The notes under the pieces are model-generated. The model saw only the letters and a program-made list of their open reading frames with translations, was not told the DNA's origin and searched no databases. The position numbers were made by a program, and so were the translations under genes. Shown piece by piece: positions 35,101-46,730 of a stretch of DNA of 64,000 nt (positions are counted from its first letter, which is position 1; each line of letters starts with the position of its first letter). The DNA comes from Thalassia testudinum (taxonomy: Eukaryota > Streptophyta > Magnoliopsida > Alismatales > Hydrocharitaceae), in assembly GCA_037157565.1 (NCBI GenBank), contig JAZHRO010000024.1, forward strand, positions 12,902,501 through 12,966,500, given 5' to 3'.

Positions 35101-36812
35101 TGCATTCAAACTTTTTTCCTTTCTTTTTCAAAGGGCTTGTGCTTTTGACATAATCCAATTGTATAGATTTAATCTCTTTTAAAATTGTTGTCAATCTCAC
35201 AGTCCATTGTATCTGATCTTTTGTTTTTTTTATTTGAATCTTTCAATTTCAGTGATTTTTCACTCCTATAATCCAATAGAAAATTTTGTCTGGCTTCTGA
35301 GTATGTTTGGCAACTTGTTTGCATTTTGATCTATGTAGATACTCTTTCATTTTCGGTAACCTATTTGAAGTAAGCGTTGATTGCTCACTTGAAAAACCAT
35401 TTGATTAATGATAATATAGCAACTGTATATTGTGTACTTGCCATTGCCTTCCATTTCAGATTTAGTGTGATCATTTTCAGAAATAACTTGATTTTGAAGT
35501 TGCTATAGTGTTAATTTTATAATGCACGTATATATCAGTTGGGTATCTCATATAAATGGTGGCTTTTGGGAACATATTCTTGCCTTGATTGTTGGTATGC
35601 AAATTCCATGCACTAAATTTGGCATCTTGTGGTGATGCTGCTGTTTGGCCAGGGATGTGCACTCCTCCTTCTAATGGAGAAGAAAGGGGCAGTCCATTGC
35701 CTCTTTGTTAGGTGTTGTGTCTTTGACTAGATATATGACCTACAAGAGTGTTGGTTTGTGGATACATTTCATCTTCCCCCACCACCCCCCCACCCCCTCC
35801 CCTCATTTGATTTTACGGTTGTTTTGAGGATTGAAGATTTCTTTTCAATACTTGTCATTAGTTATTTTAATTTTCTGCCGTGTTTTCAACCCCTGTTTTT
35901 TAACTATAACGTCGAATGCCTTTAATACCTTTGTCTTCAACTGAGAATTGGTTCTTTCATTTTACCATATCGAAGCTTAAGGTACCGCTAGATATGAGTC
36001 TGCTGCAAGTTATTCTATGAGCATTTATACCTATGTATTTTGTCTTCTAAATTGATTGAGTATATTGTGAAAAGAAATACATGTAGATTCCAACAAGTAC
36101 ATTGTAATAGAGTATTTTGTAATAGAGTATTGTAGATGGGTCTGTTGCCTTTACCTTCTAATCTTTATTGCTATGACAGAAATCCATTTAATAATGTCGA
36201 CCTTTACAAATCCTCATAAAGGGTTTGTTAGTAATGTTCACGTTTTTTATTCATAAATACTTATTATAAGGTATTGTAGAAAGAAATCCAAACATCTCCA
36301 AATAGATAAGATTCAAATACCATCCCGTTAGGACTTTCGATGGTAGAGAAATTGGAAGTCTCCCTTTTGTAGCAATGACATGATAATATGTGGTAAATAA
36401 TACACTTTGTATTATGACTAGATTGATTTCTGAAATTGTAACCTACATAATGTTATGGTTAATTACCATAAATAATGTCCCAATTATGTCTAGGTAGTGT
36501 TCATGGAATTCTCACCTAATTTATTGAGACGAGAAATGACTTAACAAATCTAGTTGGGTCAACCATTGTGTGTACCGTGGAAGGAAAAGGAGCATTGAAA
36601 ATGAGCAAAATTTTATTGCCCAAATGATCATTGGAATTGTTGTAATGATCCTTGCTTTGAAGATGCAAGATGATCACAGTCCCAATGTAGACAAATGATT
36701 ATCCAAACAAAGATATAGAGTAAACATTTGTTAGAGGATTAGCGCAACTTCGTTTGAGAGATGGTGTCATGCTTACAAGGTGCAATGGGTAATGTATTTA
36801 TCATTCTGTTTG
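32177..36812. other. Long intergenic spacer
   Basis: No gene, RNA gene or transposon end recognised. Composition is moderately AT-rich. Short open frames (32933-33205, 33247-33453, 33734-33976, all plus) contain no known domain. The last few hundred bases before 36812 lead into a likely 3' splice site, a T-rich run ending TTTGTAG, just before the Harbinger ORF1 exon, so part of this stretch may be transposon intron or promoter. Confidence 0.4.
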
Positions 36813-37330
36813 TAGGATGATTGGAGAAGGTTCTAATCAGGGAAAGGGTGTGCAGCAAGTTTCTAATAAGAGGATGGATTGGCAACTGGACACTTGACCG
36901 AGATAGGTTATTGATAAGGCTTCTTAGTGACCACTACGAGAATGACTTCATTAATGGGTCATTCACTAGAACGGGGTGGCTTGAGATTCTTCAAGAGTTC
37001 AACTCAAAGTGTGGTTTGTCCTATGTGAAGGAGCAACTACAAAACCATTTCAAGAATCTCAAGAAAGAGTATAACGCTTTTGTTGCATTGATTAACAAAG
37101 CGAGTAGGGTTGGGATAATCGTTAAAAGTGTCCCATCCCATATGATAATAGTGCATGGGATGAGGTTACTGTGCCTTTCATTAAAGTACTCGTACTTCAC
37201 TAAGACATTCTTCTAATTGCAATGCATGATAAATACATGCATATTCCCGAGCATTTGAAGAAGTTGCAAGGGAAGACATTTCCTTACTACAAGAAATTAG
37301 AGGTTATTGTTAGTAGGTGTCAGCGAAGAA
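36813..37330 (+). pseudogene. PIF/Harbinger ORF1 N-terminal part, Myb/SANT-like domain
   Basis: Starts after a splice-acceptor-like TTTGTAG-G with an ATG. About 25 codons in, the frame shifts and then reads W-T-L-D-R-D-R-L-L-I-R-L-L, G-S-F-T-R-T-G-W-L-E-I-L-Q-E-F-N and Q-N-H-F-K-N-L-K-K-E-Y-N-A-F. This is the Myb/SANT-like domain carried by ORF1 of plant PIF/Harbinger transposons and by related host proteins. After another frame break the text continues W-D-E-V-T-V-P-F and H-L-K-K-L-Q-G-K-T-F-P-Y-Y-K-K-L, the usual end of the domain. In the family, ORF1 helps the transposase bind DNA and enter the nucleus. At least two frameshifts and two stops make it a pseudogene. Its C-terminal part lies at 42368-45630. 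Confidence 0.75.
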
Positions 37331-37339
37331 CACAATTCG

Positions 37340-40300
37340 TATGAAAAAATTGTCGTTGATGTAATATGTGTCACAAATATAAATTATTTTCGCATCCATT
37401 TTATTTAATTTACATAATTTTTACTGGGTTATTCCAAGTTGTTCACTGGGAAACAGTTATTGATATCCATCACTCTCTAAGTCTAATACTACTTTTTAAC
37501 TCCAAAAATATCAATTTTATGTGCAAATGAATGAAACAATAGCTTAAATATAAACAAAATAATTTATTAATATGCTTGCAAAAATTTAATTACAAACCAG
37601 CATCAAACACTACACAAATATACTCTATATTATCTATTTATAAGTTATATTACTAATACTTAGATAAATATACAATAATAACTAATAATACATACTATAC
37701 TTAACTTAATATACTAACATATATAGTAACATATATAGGAGTTACAATAACAGATGCAAACGTCGCTAAACTCCATAAAAACTATATACAGATTCTAAAG
37801 TAGAAACTAGGGTCTGTAGCGACACTTATTTCACCTATAGTGACAGTTGATTCTATCAGTAAAGCTACATAGTTATTAATATACAAATATAACGTAAACA
37901 CTTCTATACTACTTATGTATACTATACATATACTTATTATTTACGTTATACTTATTCATATATATATATATACATATATATATATATGTACTATACTATA
38001 CATACGGATATACGTATACTTCTTTCTTCTCTTCTTTTGTTCTAAGTTCTCTCTTCTTTTGCGTTCTTAACTCTTACGACACTTAGTCACATTTCATCTC
38101 CTCTCTTAATCACTACGGCCCTCAATAATCCAAAAATTAGTGTTTAATTAGCAGGCAGCACTGTTTGAGGGATACACAGCAACCGAGGATCAGATGGGAC
38201 CTGACCTCTACTTAGTGTCGCCCTAATTCTTAATTAAGTCAGTTAATCACATTTTAAGCTCACATTTGGGCTTAAACAAGCCATAGCACAATACTCGGCC
38301 CCTGACCCACACAATGTCACAATATGCTCAATAATCGGGTCAGAAGTAATGGGTATGTTCAGTTGTTGTATGTCGAGCGCATGACGACTGAACATCCCAC
38401 TTAACTTTTTCAATTTATAGCACATAGCGTGGCTCATGGCTTACGATGTGGCACTATGTGTGTGCCAATTCCACGTTGGAAATCCAACGCCCTATGTTGG
38501 TTTCACGATTTTGGCCCTCAATTCGAGGGCCATATTTTATTATAAAAATAAATTAAATTATATGATAATAAAGTATTTACATATTACTATACAATTATAC
38601 AGTTAATTTAGAAATTTAATCATATTTACTATATAAATAAATTAGATAAAGTATACAGTTTATACACACTTAATTTTATATTTTATTCCTTAATTACGTA
38701 TAAATTAGTTAATATATTGACCATATACAGAGTTAGTATATATATATTAAAGTATTTAATACATATTTTTATTGTATTTTACAAGTTTTATTTTTATTTT
38801 ATTTACACTTGATTAGTTTATTTTGGACTGTTTTATTTATAAATTAAGTTTAAATAGTATTTAAATTATAAATATACTTAAATTAGGTTAATTTACTTAA
38901 AATGTATAAGTTAACTTAATTTTAACTTAAATTACTAATTTATTTTAATTCAACTTAATAACTTAACTAGTAACTTAATAAATTACTTATTTATTCTACA
39001 TATATAATTAAATTATGGTACAGGGTTAAATATATTTATAATATATATATATATATATGTATTTACACTATCATAACTAAATAAGCTTATTTTTAAAGTT
39101 TGTTAATTTATATAGCTTATTAGTACATATAAATTAGTTTAATTAATAAATAGTTATATAATTAAGATATATACAGTATAATCTAACTTAAATACTTAGT
39201 TTACATATTACAATATATACATAAGTTATCTCTACCTTATATATGTATAATTTACACTATAGATATATATATATATATATCTACTTACTAAATAGCTTAT
39301 ATTTACACTTATATACATAGTATAGAATGGATTTTTGGTATTTTTGGGGTTTTTTTACTTTTTATGATTTTTAAGTCTTTCATGGAGGTAAGAGATGAGA
39401 TGGAAAGAAATAGATGAGGAAAAGAGTGTTTTTGGTATTTTTATGTTTTAGTTTCTTTTATTAAGTTTCATGGTATATAAAACCATCAGCTGGTATGTTC
39501 TACTAAGGTAGGGGTTTGAAATACCATGAAACTTGGTATATACTTAGAAAAATACCTAATTTTCACCAAGATAGGTTTATTTTATTTTTTAGGATTTTTA
39601 TATAATTTTTATTTAATTCCAAAGTTAACACATTCTAAGCCTTACAAAGGATTTTCTAAGTGGGTTCTAAGGCTAAGAATGGAACTTAAGTGGGTTGAGA
39701 GGCAGTAAACTGCCTCAATAGTCTCAACACAATATATAGAAAAGATATAAACATTTAAACACGCAATTCCACATGGATTTCATTTAATCAAACTTAATAA
39801 ACAGTTAGGCATTAAGACAACTAGCTGATAAAGAATTCTAACAAAATTACAAGCATTCAAATGATGTTTAAAGATACATTAAAATTACATGAAAGCTTGT
39901 TTACAACTCAATACCCATATGCTACATATCAACCACTTATAGAATTTAATCTACACCTACTATCCACTGATTTCTCTACTACTGCAGCAGCAACAAATAA
40001 CTAGCAGTAGGAAATGCAGCAGCAAAGTAGCTGCTGAACTCTCAGCAAACCGCACATCCAGCAATCACTAACACAGATAGCTGCAGTGCTTGTACACAAT
40101 CACTACAACAGACCAAATTCCTCTTCAAACAGCTTAATTGCTGCTGCAGTTAATCCATCTGGAAGAAAACTAAGACTGTAGCAGGGAAGAACCTAAACTC
40201 AGCTACCTATCTCCTAATTTAGTCACTTATGCCCTAGATCAGATTCAACAGAACCTAATCAAGAATACAAAATAGCTGCTTCAGGAATTACTTAGCTGGG

Positions 40301-42367
40301 TCTAGTGGGAATGTAGCTGCAATTGCAGCAATTTACTATGACTCTGGGATTTACAAACACAAAACAGAAATTCTATAAACACCATCTAACAAGGGTTTAA
40401 ATTCACAAATCACAGAAAAATCACTCGAGAGTACAACTTAAAATCAAGATCCCTTGTCAATAAAATCTCATCAAATCAGATCAGAAAAACTACTGATCTG
40501 ACTCCTTCTAATGCTATAGATAGCATATAGCAAGGATTAGAATCAACTCAGTAAATCCAAAAAAACTTGAATCCCAGGACTCTGAAACCTTAAGGAATAT
40601 TGAGAATTCCTTAGGTTAACAATAAGAACAGCACTTTAAAATTAACTAATGAATACAAGGTAGAGTTTCAAATCAACAAAGTTGATTTTCATTGGCTCAA
40701 CCATTCATTAAAAGCATTCAAATCCTCACAAGAATTCAGATCAGATTATGGCTCATCTGAGATGGATTCTGATGTCAGAATTCATCTCAGATTCCCAGCC
40801 AAATAGTGAATCAAACAAGAGTGTCTTAGTTTGCTCGATTAGAAACCATTCAAAGCTCAGATGATCAAAAATCTTGCAATATGAAATCCAAGAAAATCTG
40901 GCAAACTGATTCTATTTAAAGCTCATATCAGGGGCTTTTGTGAACTACGTGGGATGAATGAGAAGCCCCTAAAATGATTTTTGATGCTAATTTCAGATAT
41001 GAGGTTGGAAACCACTCAGATCTGAAATTAGATCTAATGAATGGGCGAATTGCGAAATAAAATCAATGGGATTAGAAGCGATATGAAAACATGTCAAGGT
41101 AGAATGATTGGGGAAATCTTCCCCTCTGATCTGGATTGATCAGAGGAGGTGAGGGGTGGGTTTTAATCTAAATCTACTCCCAATGCTAAACTAATATGCA
41201 TAGCAAATTAGGATTACTTCCAACTCTAATTATACTTCCAATCTATCTAACTAATGCTACAGCTAAACTACAAAACAGTAAATCTACTCTAATCGGAAGA
41301 ATGTGACCTGTGGGTCCTTAGCCGGCGGCTAAGGAGGAAGAATGGAGGAGGAAGAGGGCTCCAGCGTAGGGAAAAGCTTTCTAGTGAAGTTTTAGGGTCG
41401 TCCTCAGGCGTACGTCATCCTTAGCGACGAGGAGAGTCAGAGAGAATTTGGAGTATTCACAGCTGGTGGTTGTGAAAACTTGGGACTTGGTGGGGAGAGG
41501 TGGCTGGAGTGGACGAATGGACCGTTCTCAAGGAAGTAGGAGAGGAAGCGATCCGTTGCGCACGCGACCACTGAGGTGCTTAAGTAGCTTGCATAGTGAA
41601 TCAAGGCACCACGCGAGTGAGGTTAGGCAACGAGGGCATCGGCAGCGAGGATGAGAGGAGAGAGTGCGAACTGCCAAAACAAAAATTGATCGTAGGATGA
41701 GATCTGGGTTGCAAGGTGACCACACGCGTCGATTCACGCAAAGGTTCAAATCAAAATGAGCCGCAGATCAAGAGGCAAGGGGAGATCAACGGTCAGATGA
41801 CCCGTGTTCATCAAGTGAACAGTGTTGGGCGGGAGTTGCAGGTGCGTTGAAATCTGTTGGGACATTTGCATGGTAAGCCCTTCTGCGAAGGGGTATAAAA
41901 ATTGCAAAGAGCCCATAAGTGATAGAGAATGGTTACGGAGTGGTCCTTTAGGGCTTACAAAGAGGTCCCTACGGGTTACAAATAGGTCCTAAGAGGTTTT
42001 CTAATGAATGAAATGTAATGCATAAAGGACCTAAATGTAAATCTTTGATTTCAAGGCCTTAATGATGTCCAAATGCCTTCAAGTTTTTATATAAACTTAA
42101 TTGAACTTTTAAGAAGTTAATTATACTTTTGATTTGAACTTTTAAACTTGTTTGTGTGTTCAATTTACACTTGGATCACCATTTGACCCTTTTCACAAGA
42201 ATATCTCGTTTAATGACCTAATTATGCAATTTTAACATAGAATTAATGTTTTAGGTTTTTTTCTTTAGATCCCACACTTAACCATTTTTATGTGGTAATT
42301 TTACATTGTTTAAATTAGTTTCTAGCTTAACTTTAGCTATTTAGCTATGATGAGTAACCACTCATCA
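37340..42367. mobile_element. About 5 kb of AT-rich foreign DNA splitting Harbinger ORF1
   Basis: Lies between the two halves of ORF1. 37500-39340 is extremely AT-rich with TA runs (37958-37989, 39040-39058, 39262-39282). 41030-42367 is an LTR-like repeat related to 55390-56717: both contain a CCTCAGGC-TAC phrase, follow the same order and end TGATGAG...CTCAT(C/T)A. I could not find a matching left end or target duplication, so the insertion may be composite, or part may be an intron. Confidence 0.45.
41030..42367 (+). repeat. LTR-like repeat, copy A
   Basis: Aligns by eye with 55390-56717 along its whole length in the same orientation, at moderate similarity. It ends with the inverted motif TGATGAG (42348-42354) and CTCATCA (42361-42367), after which the two copies diverge, so this is a true element end. 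It resembles AT-rich LTRs of non-chromoviral gypsy elements, but no coding region is attached. Confidence 0.55.
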
Positions 42368-42861
42368 GTATAGAGACTACTAGAGGGGTTAATGCTACAT
42401 CTAGTCTGAGGCATACGAACAATGACAAATTCAATGAATATGAAGGTGAAGGCAATATCAATCTCTCTCAGATGGAATTCTCTGTTAATGACAATGCGAC
42501 AATGTCCTCGCAAACTCCCACCATGAGGAACTACACCAGTACGCAAGAAGCACCGTCGTAATTTAGGATTCCTCGGGACCCTGAGGTTCGTCAAAATGTT
42601 ACTGATAGATCGCCGTCATTGAGGCCTACACCCAATCCGTCGGAGAACACATCGAGGAGCAGAATCATCGACGCAGCAGGGCCTCTACTTTGAAAGGTGT
42701 TGATAAAATGGCAACAATGATGGAGGAGTTCCTCACGTTTAGCAAGAGTAAAAGACTTCATGACTTTGAAAGGGAAGAGATTGACACTTGTGTTCTTGGG
42801 TTGGTGTCAATGCTACTGGTCTTACCGGTTGGTCCAAGAGAAAAGATGGTTGCACAGGTTT
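42368..42861 (+). pseudogene. PIF/Harbinger ORF1 C-terminal part, up to the LTR insertion
   Basis: Reads from the end of the inserted DNA as I-E-T-T-R-G-V-N-A-T-S-S-L-R-H and a polar Ser/Thr/Asn-rich linker (F-S-V-N-D-N-A-T-M-S-S-Q-T-P-T). A TAA and one frame change interrupt it, and then it reads K-M-A-T-M-M-E-E-F-L-T-F-S-K and E-M-like helical text up to K-M-V-A-Q-V. The polar linker then helical tail is usual for Myb/SANT ORF1 proteins. The solo LTR cuts the frame at 42861 and the same frame resumes after 45532. Confidence 0.65.
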
Positions 42862-42880
42862 TGTAACGAATGTGTGCCCC

Positions 42881-42984
42881 AGACGTCTTTTAAGACGTCT
42901 GGGAGGTGGCCCATACGTCGGACCAGACGTCTGGGATCACAACCAGACGTCTGATAAGACGTCTGGGATCGTTTACAGACGTCT
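42881..42984 (+). promoter_or_regulatory. Phased AGACGTCT array in U3
   Basis: AGACGTCT starts at 42881, 42893, 42925, 42945, 42957 and 42977, with a degenerate ATACGTCG at 42913. The spacings are 12, 20, 12, 20, 12, 20, so the period is exactly 32 bp. The motif holds the GACGTC core known as the plant bZIP C-box. It lies about 130-230 bp upstream of the TATA-like site. A regulatory role is inferred from position and regularity only. Confidence 0.6.
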
Positions 42985-43110
42985 GGAAATCCGTTATTTT
43001 CGACACACGCGAGTCGCCTGCGCGCCTAAGCGCGCAGACTGCATATTCCCTCTTTTTTCTCTCTGCGGCTGCAGGTGGCCTGCCACCTCCTCTCTCCTCC
43101 TCGCGCGGCC

Positions 43111-43117
43111 TTAAAAG
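43111..43117 (+). promoter_or_regulatory. TATA-like site of the solo LTR at 42862
   Basis: TTAAAAG in a GC-rich setting, about 250 bp inside the LTR, at the same relative place as CTATAAAAG at 24344 and CTTTAAAAAG in the full element. Confidence 0.45.
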
Positions 43118-45527
43118 GGCCACGCCTCCCCTCCCGTCTCCACAGTCTCCTCCTTCCTGTGCGCGAGAGCGAGCGGACGCAAGGGCGGCAGCGACGGCCG
43201 CAGTGAGCGCGGAGGTGCGACGTGCGAGGGCGGAGCTCTGCCGTGAGGGCGAGCTCGCCGGAGCGGCTTGGCCGGCTGGCGGAGGGCGCAGGGGGCGCAG
43301 AGCGACGCGGAGAGGGACCTGCTGCGGTCTAAGCAGCAGGAGCGCGAGGTGCGACGCGGGCGGCGTCGCGAGCGGAGGCCGAGCAGGGTTCTGATTCTGG
43401 AAAAATTTCCAGAATCAGACGTCTGGGTTGATAGCCAGACGGCAAGGTCGACGTCTGTAAGATCATACAGATGTCTGAAAGGTGAGTTTTCCGCCTTCTT
43501 CCTTGTCGATTGACCGTACTGAGGGAGGGGGGTTGGCTGTGCGCAGGTTCGCTGATTCGCCATCCTTTGCGAATCAGACGTCTGGAAGTTGTACCAGACG
43601 GCGAGAGTGACCTACAGACGTCCGTATGGACCATCGGACGTCTGGGGTATAGGACAGACGTCCCCGCAGACTTCTGGACGTCTGGGAAACCACGCTGAAC
43701 AGGTAATTCTCTGATCCACCGTTTAAGACGTCTGGAAGGAGTTCCAGACGTCAGATTTTGCACAGTATCGTCTTTTTCGACCCGTTTAAGGTCCGTTCGG
43801 GCTCCGTTTTCCGCGATTCGAGTTGCGTTCGTTTCAGAATTAATTCCTCTACCCGTCTACAGTAGCTATACACTGTTTTGAGACACTCCTTGTGTTTGAT
43901 CCTTATGATAGGACCTCGTTCGGTTGCAGTCTTGAGAGTCACGGAGGCACGCGGGATTCCCGATCACGCCCCCATTACTCCCGTTGTACCTGGTAGAGTG
44001 GCTTTAAGTATTAATAAAAATTTGTTAAAGTATGGAACCATAACTAGAACCTAGGACATTGCATGAATCCTAGGAATGAGAAATATATGGAATGATAGTT
44101 CCTAGGTGTTGCATGAATCCTAGGATCGGAAAACTAGATTGTATGATAGACCCTAGGATATGGCATGAATCCTAGGATGGAAAAACTAGTGGAATATATA
44201 ATAATGCAGTCTTGGAAAAATGGAAAGGAATATATGAAGCTGCCTGTAAATTGAATTCACAGCTGCCTGTTATGAATAAAGAAACATGATTGGGATCATG
44301 GTTGGTAAGAACGTGAAACTGGAAAGTAAGACATAAGATGTTCTGGAACCCTACGGGGAAGTAGGAGTAGAACTTCTGGAAAGCGAATGGAATAGAATTG
44401 GGGAAGTGAGCTGGCCCTTGAGTACGGAGTACCAAGGAGAGCGACTGTCCCCCTATTTAGTGCAGAGCTGAGCTAGCCACCCCAGGGACCCGGGGGTTAG
44501 GACTGGCCACTCTGTACCGACTTGTTGGCCCTCGTGTACGTAGTACCGAGGAGAGCTAGTAGTGTTAGGAGAGTACTAGCTATCCCACGGGCCCCGGGGT
44601 TCTGCTAGCCTCCTTCACCGACTTGTTAGGCCCACTAGGGCAAACCAGGGTAGTCAGGCGAGGGTGCGCGGACTGTGGAGGGGCAAGGCCCCGGTTTGGT
44701 TACTGTGGAGGGGTTGGACCCCTGTTACTGAGAGGGCTCTGCCCTGGTTCCGTGCTGTGCTTTGGGCGCACCCGTTAACGGAAACGACTGACCGCGTGCC
44801 AGTGCGGGCTAGCTACCTGTGCGTTTATCGTGCGTGCCGTAGTCACCGTTACGTCTGTCAGTGACCTTGGGGTGGTTGACTGAGGGTAGGATCACCACGG
44901 GGGACTCTCCCGACCAGGAGAGCACCACGTGCTACTTCTACTTTTGGAAAAGACTGCAATCAAGATCGTTCCCACGAGGACATTCGAGATCAAGTAAAGG
45001 ATCTGAGAAATAAATGAAATAGTGAGAAAAATTGAAAGATGTGATTAAAGGAAGTAATAGAACATAACAGCTACTGTACACTCTACTGTTGCCCTTAGTT
45101 AGTTTGCCACTCTACTCAGCATTTTGCTGACGTGTTACACTCGTTACCTTTTTCAGGACCAGGTGTTGAGCAGCCAGGGTCGGCGGCTGCAGAGGACGCT
45201 GGGCCAAGTAGGGTCCAGTAGAGTTTACCACAGTCCTTGTACCTCTTTTGTTTCTGTTTTAGTGAGTAGTTTTTTTTTGTTTCCGCTGTACTTTCTTTAC
45301 CTGCAGTTCTTGTTATATGATAAATGTTGTTTTACTGTTGTGGTGGTACCTACTGTAGTAGTTTCTTTCCTTACTGCTGTACTTTCTTACTGTTAGTTAT
45401 ATTCATGCTGAATGTGGTTTATTTTACTGTCTTTTGGTTACTTCCTCGTTGGACGACTAGGTCTTGGGATTAGTCGAGTCGGTCCGGTTCTCGTGTCTCG
45501 TAGGGACTCGGGAACCGGGTCGTTACA

Positions 45528-45630
45528 GGTTTCTAATCCATCTTTTAGAGATATCATGAGGGTGTTTCTGCGTGGTAGTGCAAAGGATTTGATGGAGTTG
45601 GTGAAGATGGTGATAAATGGTGATGTTTGA
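45528..45630 (+). pseudogene. PIF/Harbinger ORF1 last codons after the LTR insertion
   Basis: The reading frame cut at 42861 resumes here in the same phase once one GGTTT copy is ignored. It reads S-N-P-S-F-R-D-I-M-R-V-F-L, then D-L-M-E-L-V-K-M-V, to a TGA at 45628-45630. The unbroken phase across the site shows the LTR hit an exon. Confidence 0.65.
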
Positions 45631-45889
45631 CGTTGTTTCGTAGCATCCATTCTCATTTCAAGATTGTCCCGTTTTGTTCTAGTCATTATTGTGAGTTGGT
45701 TCATTGAGTACGTATGTTCGATTGGTCATATGTTTAATTATGTAGATTGCAATGTGCTCTGTTGTCATAATTTTGAAAGTGTTATGTTTCGTTCATAACA
45801 ATGCTGTCATTATTAATTTCTCATGGATGTATGAAAGTTATCTTTAATGAATAACTTACTCAATCCTATTCTTCGTTCGAGAACTACCC

Positions 45890-46730
45890 ATTAGATGCAG
45901 CTTGGTAGGCGTTTTGTTGACAATGATGAGTTGGGAGAGCAAATCGTAGAAGTCGTGTTCGAAGAACCTTGCATTATGTTGTCGATGTAATGCAACAATC
46001 TACACATGTTTCACACGTACAAAAGCACACTGGGGATTTGAAAGGGTTGGTATTGGTAAATAGGGTGCTAGAAAGACAACACGAATGCCCTATGGATATG
46101 TTTCGAATGGAAAGCTCCTAATTTATCAAGTTACAGGACATGTTACAAGAGAGGAATTTCTTAAAACTGACAAAAGAGATGCACCCGAATGAGGCCCTTT
46201 CTATCTTCTTATATGGTGCTAGCTAGGGGCTACAAATCGTAACATACAAGGATGATTTGAATGATCATCTAGAACTATAAGTAATTACTATAAAGAAGTA
46301 GCCCGAACTGTGAAGAAGCTTCAATGCCATGCTTAATGATTCCGCACATGTCCCAGATAAGAAGAAACAAGGATTTCTACCCCTACTTTAAGGTAAGGTG
46401 TTTAACATCTGTAATCAATGTTTTATTGCATTACATTGGGCATCTTCATCTCTAGGAACCAATTCATGCAGGATGTTATTAGGGCTATAAACGAAACACA
46501 TGTTGAGATGAGTGTCAACCCTACAGAAGCTGGAAGGTACTGAAACAAACATTGTTGGTATTCACTAAACGTGATGTGTATTGCATCTTTGGATCTCGCC
46601 ATATAGTACGTCGCTGGTGGATGGGAAGGATCCGCTACTAATATGATGATACTTCAATGGCTGGTACAAGAAGACAATATTCCCGTACACCTGGTGATAG
46701 TAACACCATCATAGGCCCTAGCTAACCATA
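45890..46730 (+). pseudogene. PIF/Harbinger transposase (DDE_Tnp_4 type), decayed
   Basis: Downstream of ORF1 in the same direction, as in intact PIF/Harbinger elements. Readable blocks: M-D-M-F-R-M-E-S-S and L-Q-D-M-L-Q-E-R-N-F-L (helical region before the core), A-L-S-I-F-L-Y-G, then D-V-I-R-A-I-N-E-T-H-V, E-A-G-R-Y, W-Y-S-L-N-V-M-C-I-A-S-L-D-L and V-A-G-G-W-E-G-S-A-T-N. They match the family order A-I-D-G-T-H then G-W-E-G-S-A-H-D. Both Asp residues expected in these motifs are Asn here, and many stops and frameshifts lie between blocks. The third catalytic residue is not reached. The protein would normally cut at TTA/TAA targets with ORF1 help. Confidence 0.75.

Larger units (their letters stand above)
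42862..45527 (+). mobile_element. Solo LTR of the main family inside Harbinger ORF1
   Basis: 2,666 bp, begins TGTAACGAATGTG and ends CGGGTCGTTACA. GGTTT flanks both sides (42857-42861 and 45528-45532), a perfect 5-bp duplication. U3 carries the most regular array of the window (42881-42984). TTAAAAG at 43111-43117 is TATA-like. Further motif arrays lie at 43417-43476 and 43576-43753, and the dyad at 43391-43418. No internal region remains. Confidence 0.93.

Noticed and set aside
37275..37300. CACTA-type transposon end resembling ACTACAAGAAATT
   Set aside because: The bases are the codons for F-P-Y-Y-K-K-L-E of the Myb/SANT-like ORF1; no partner end was found.
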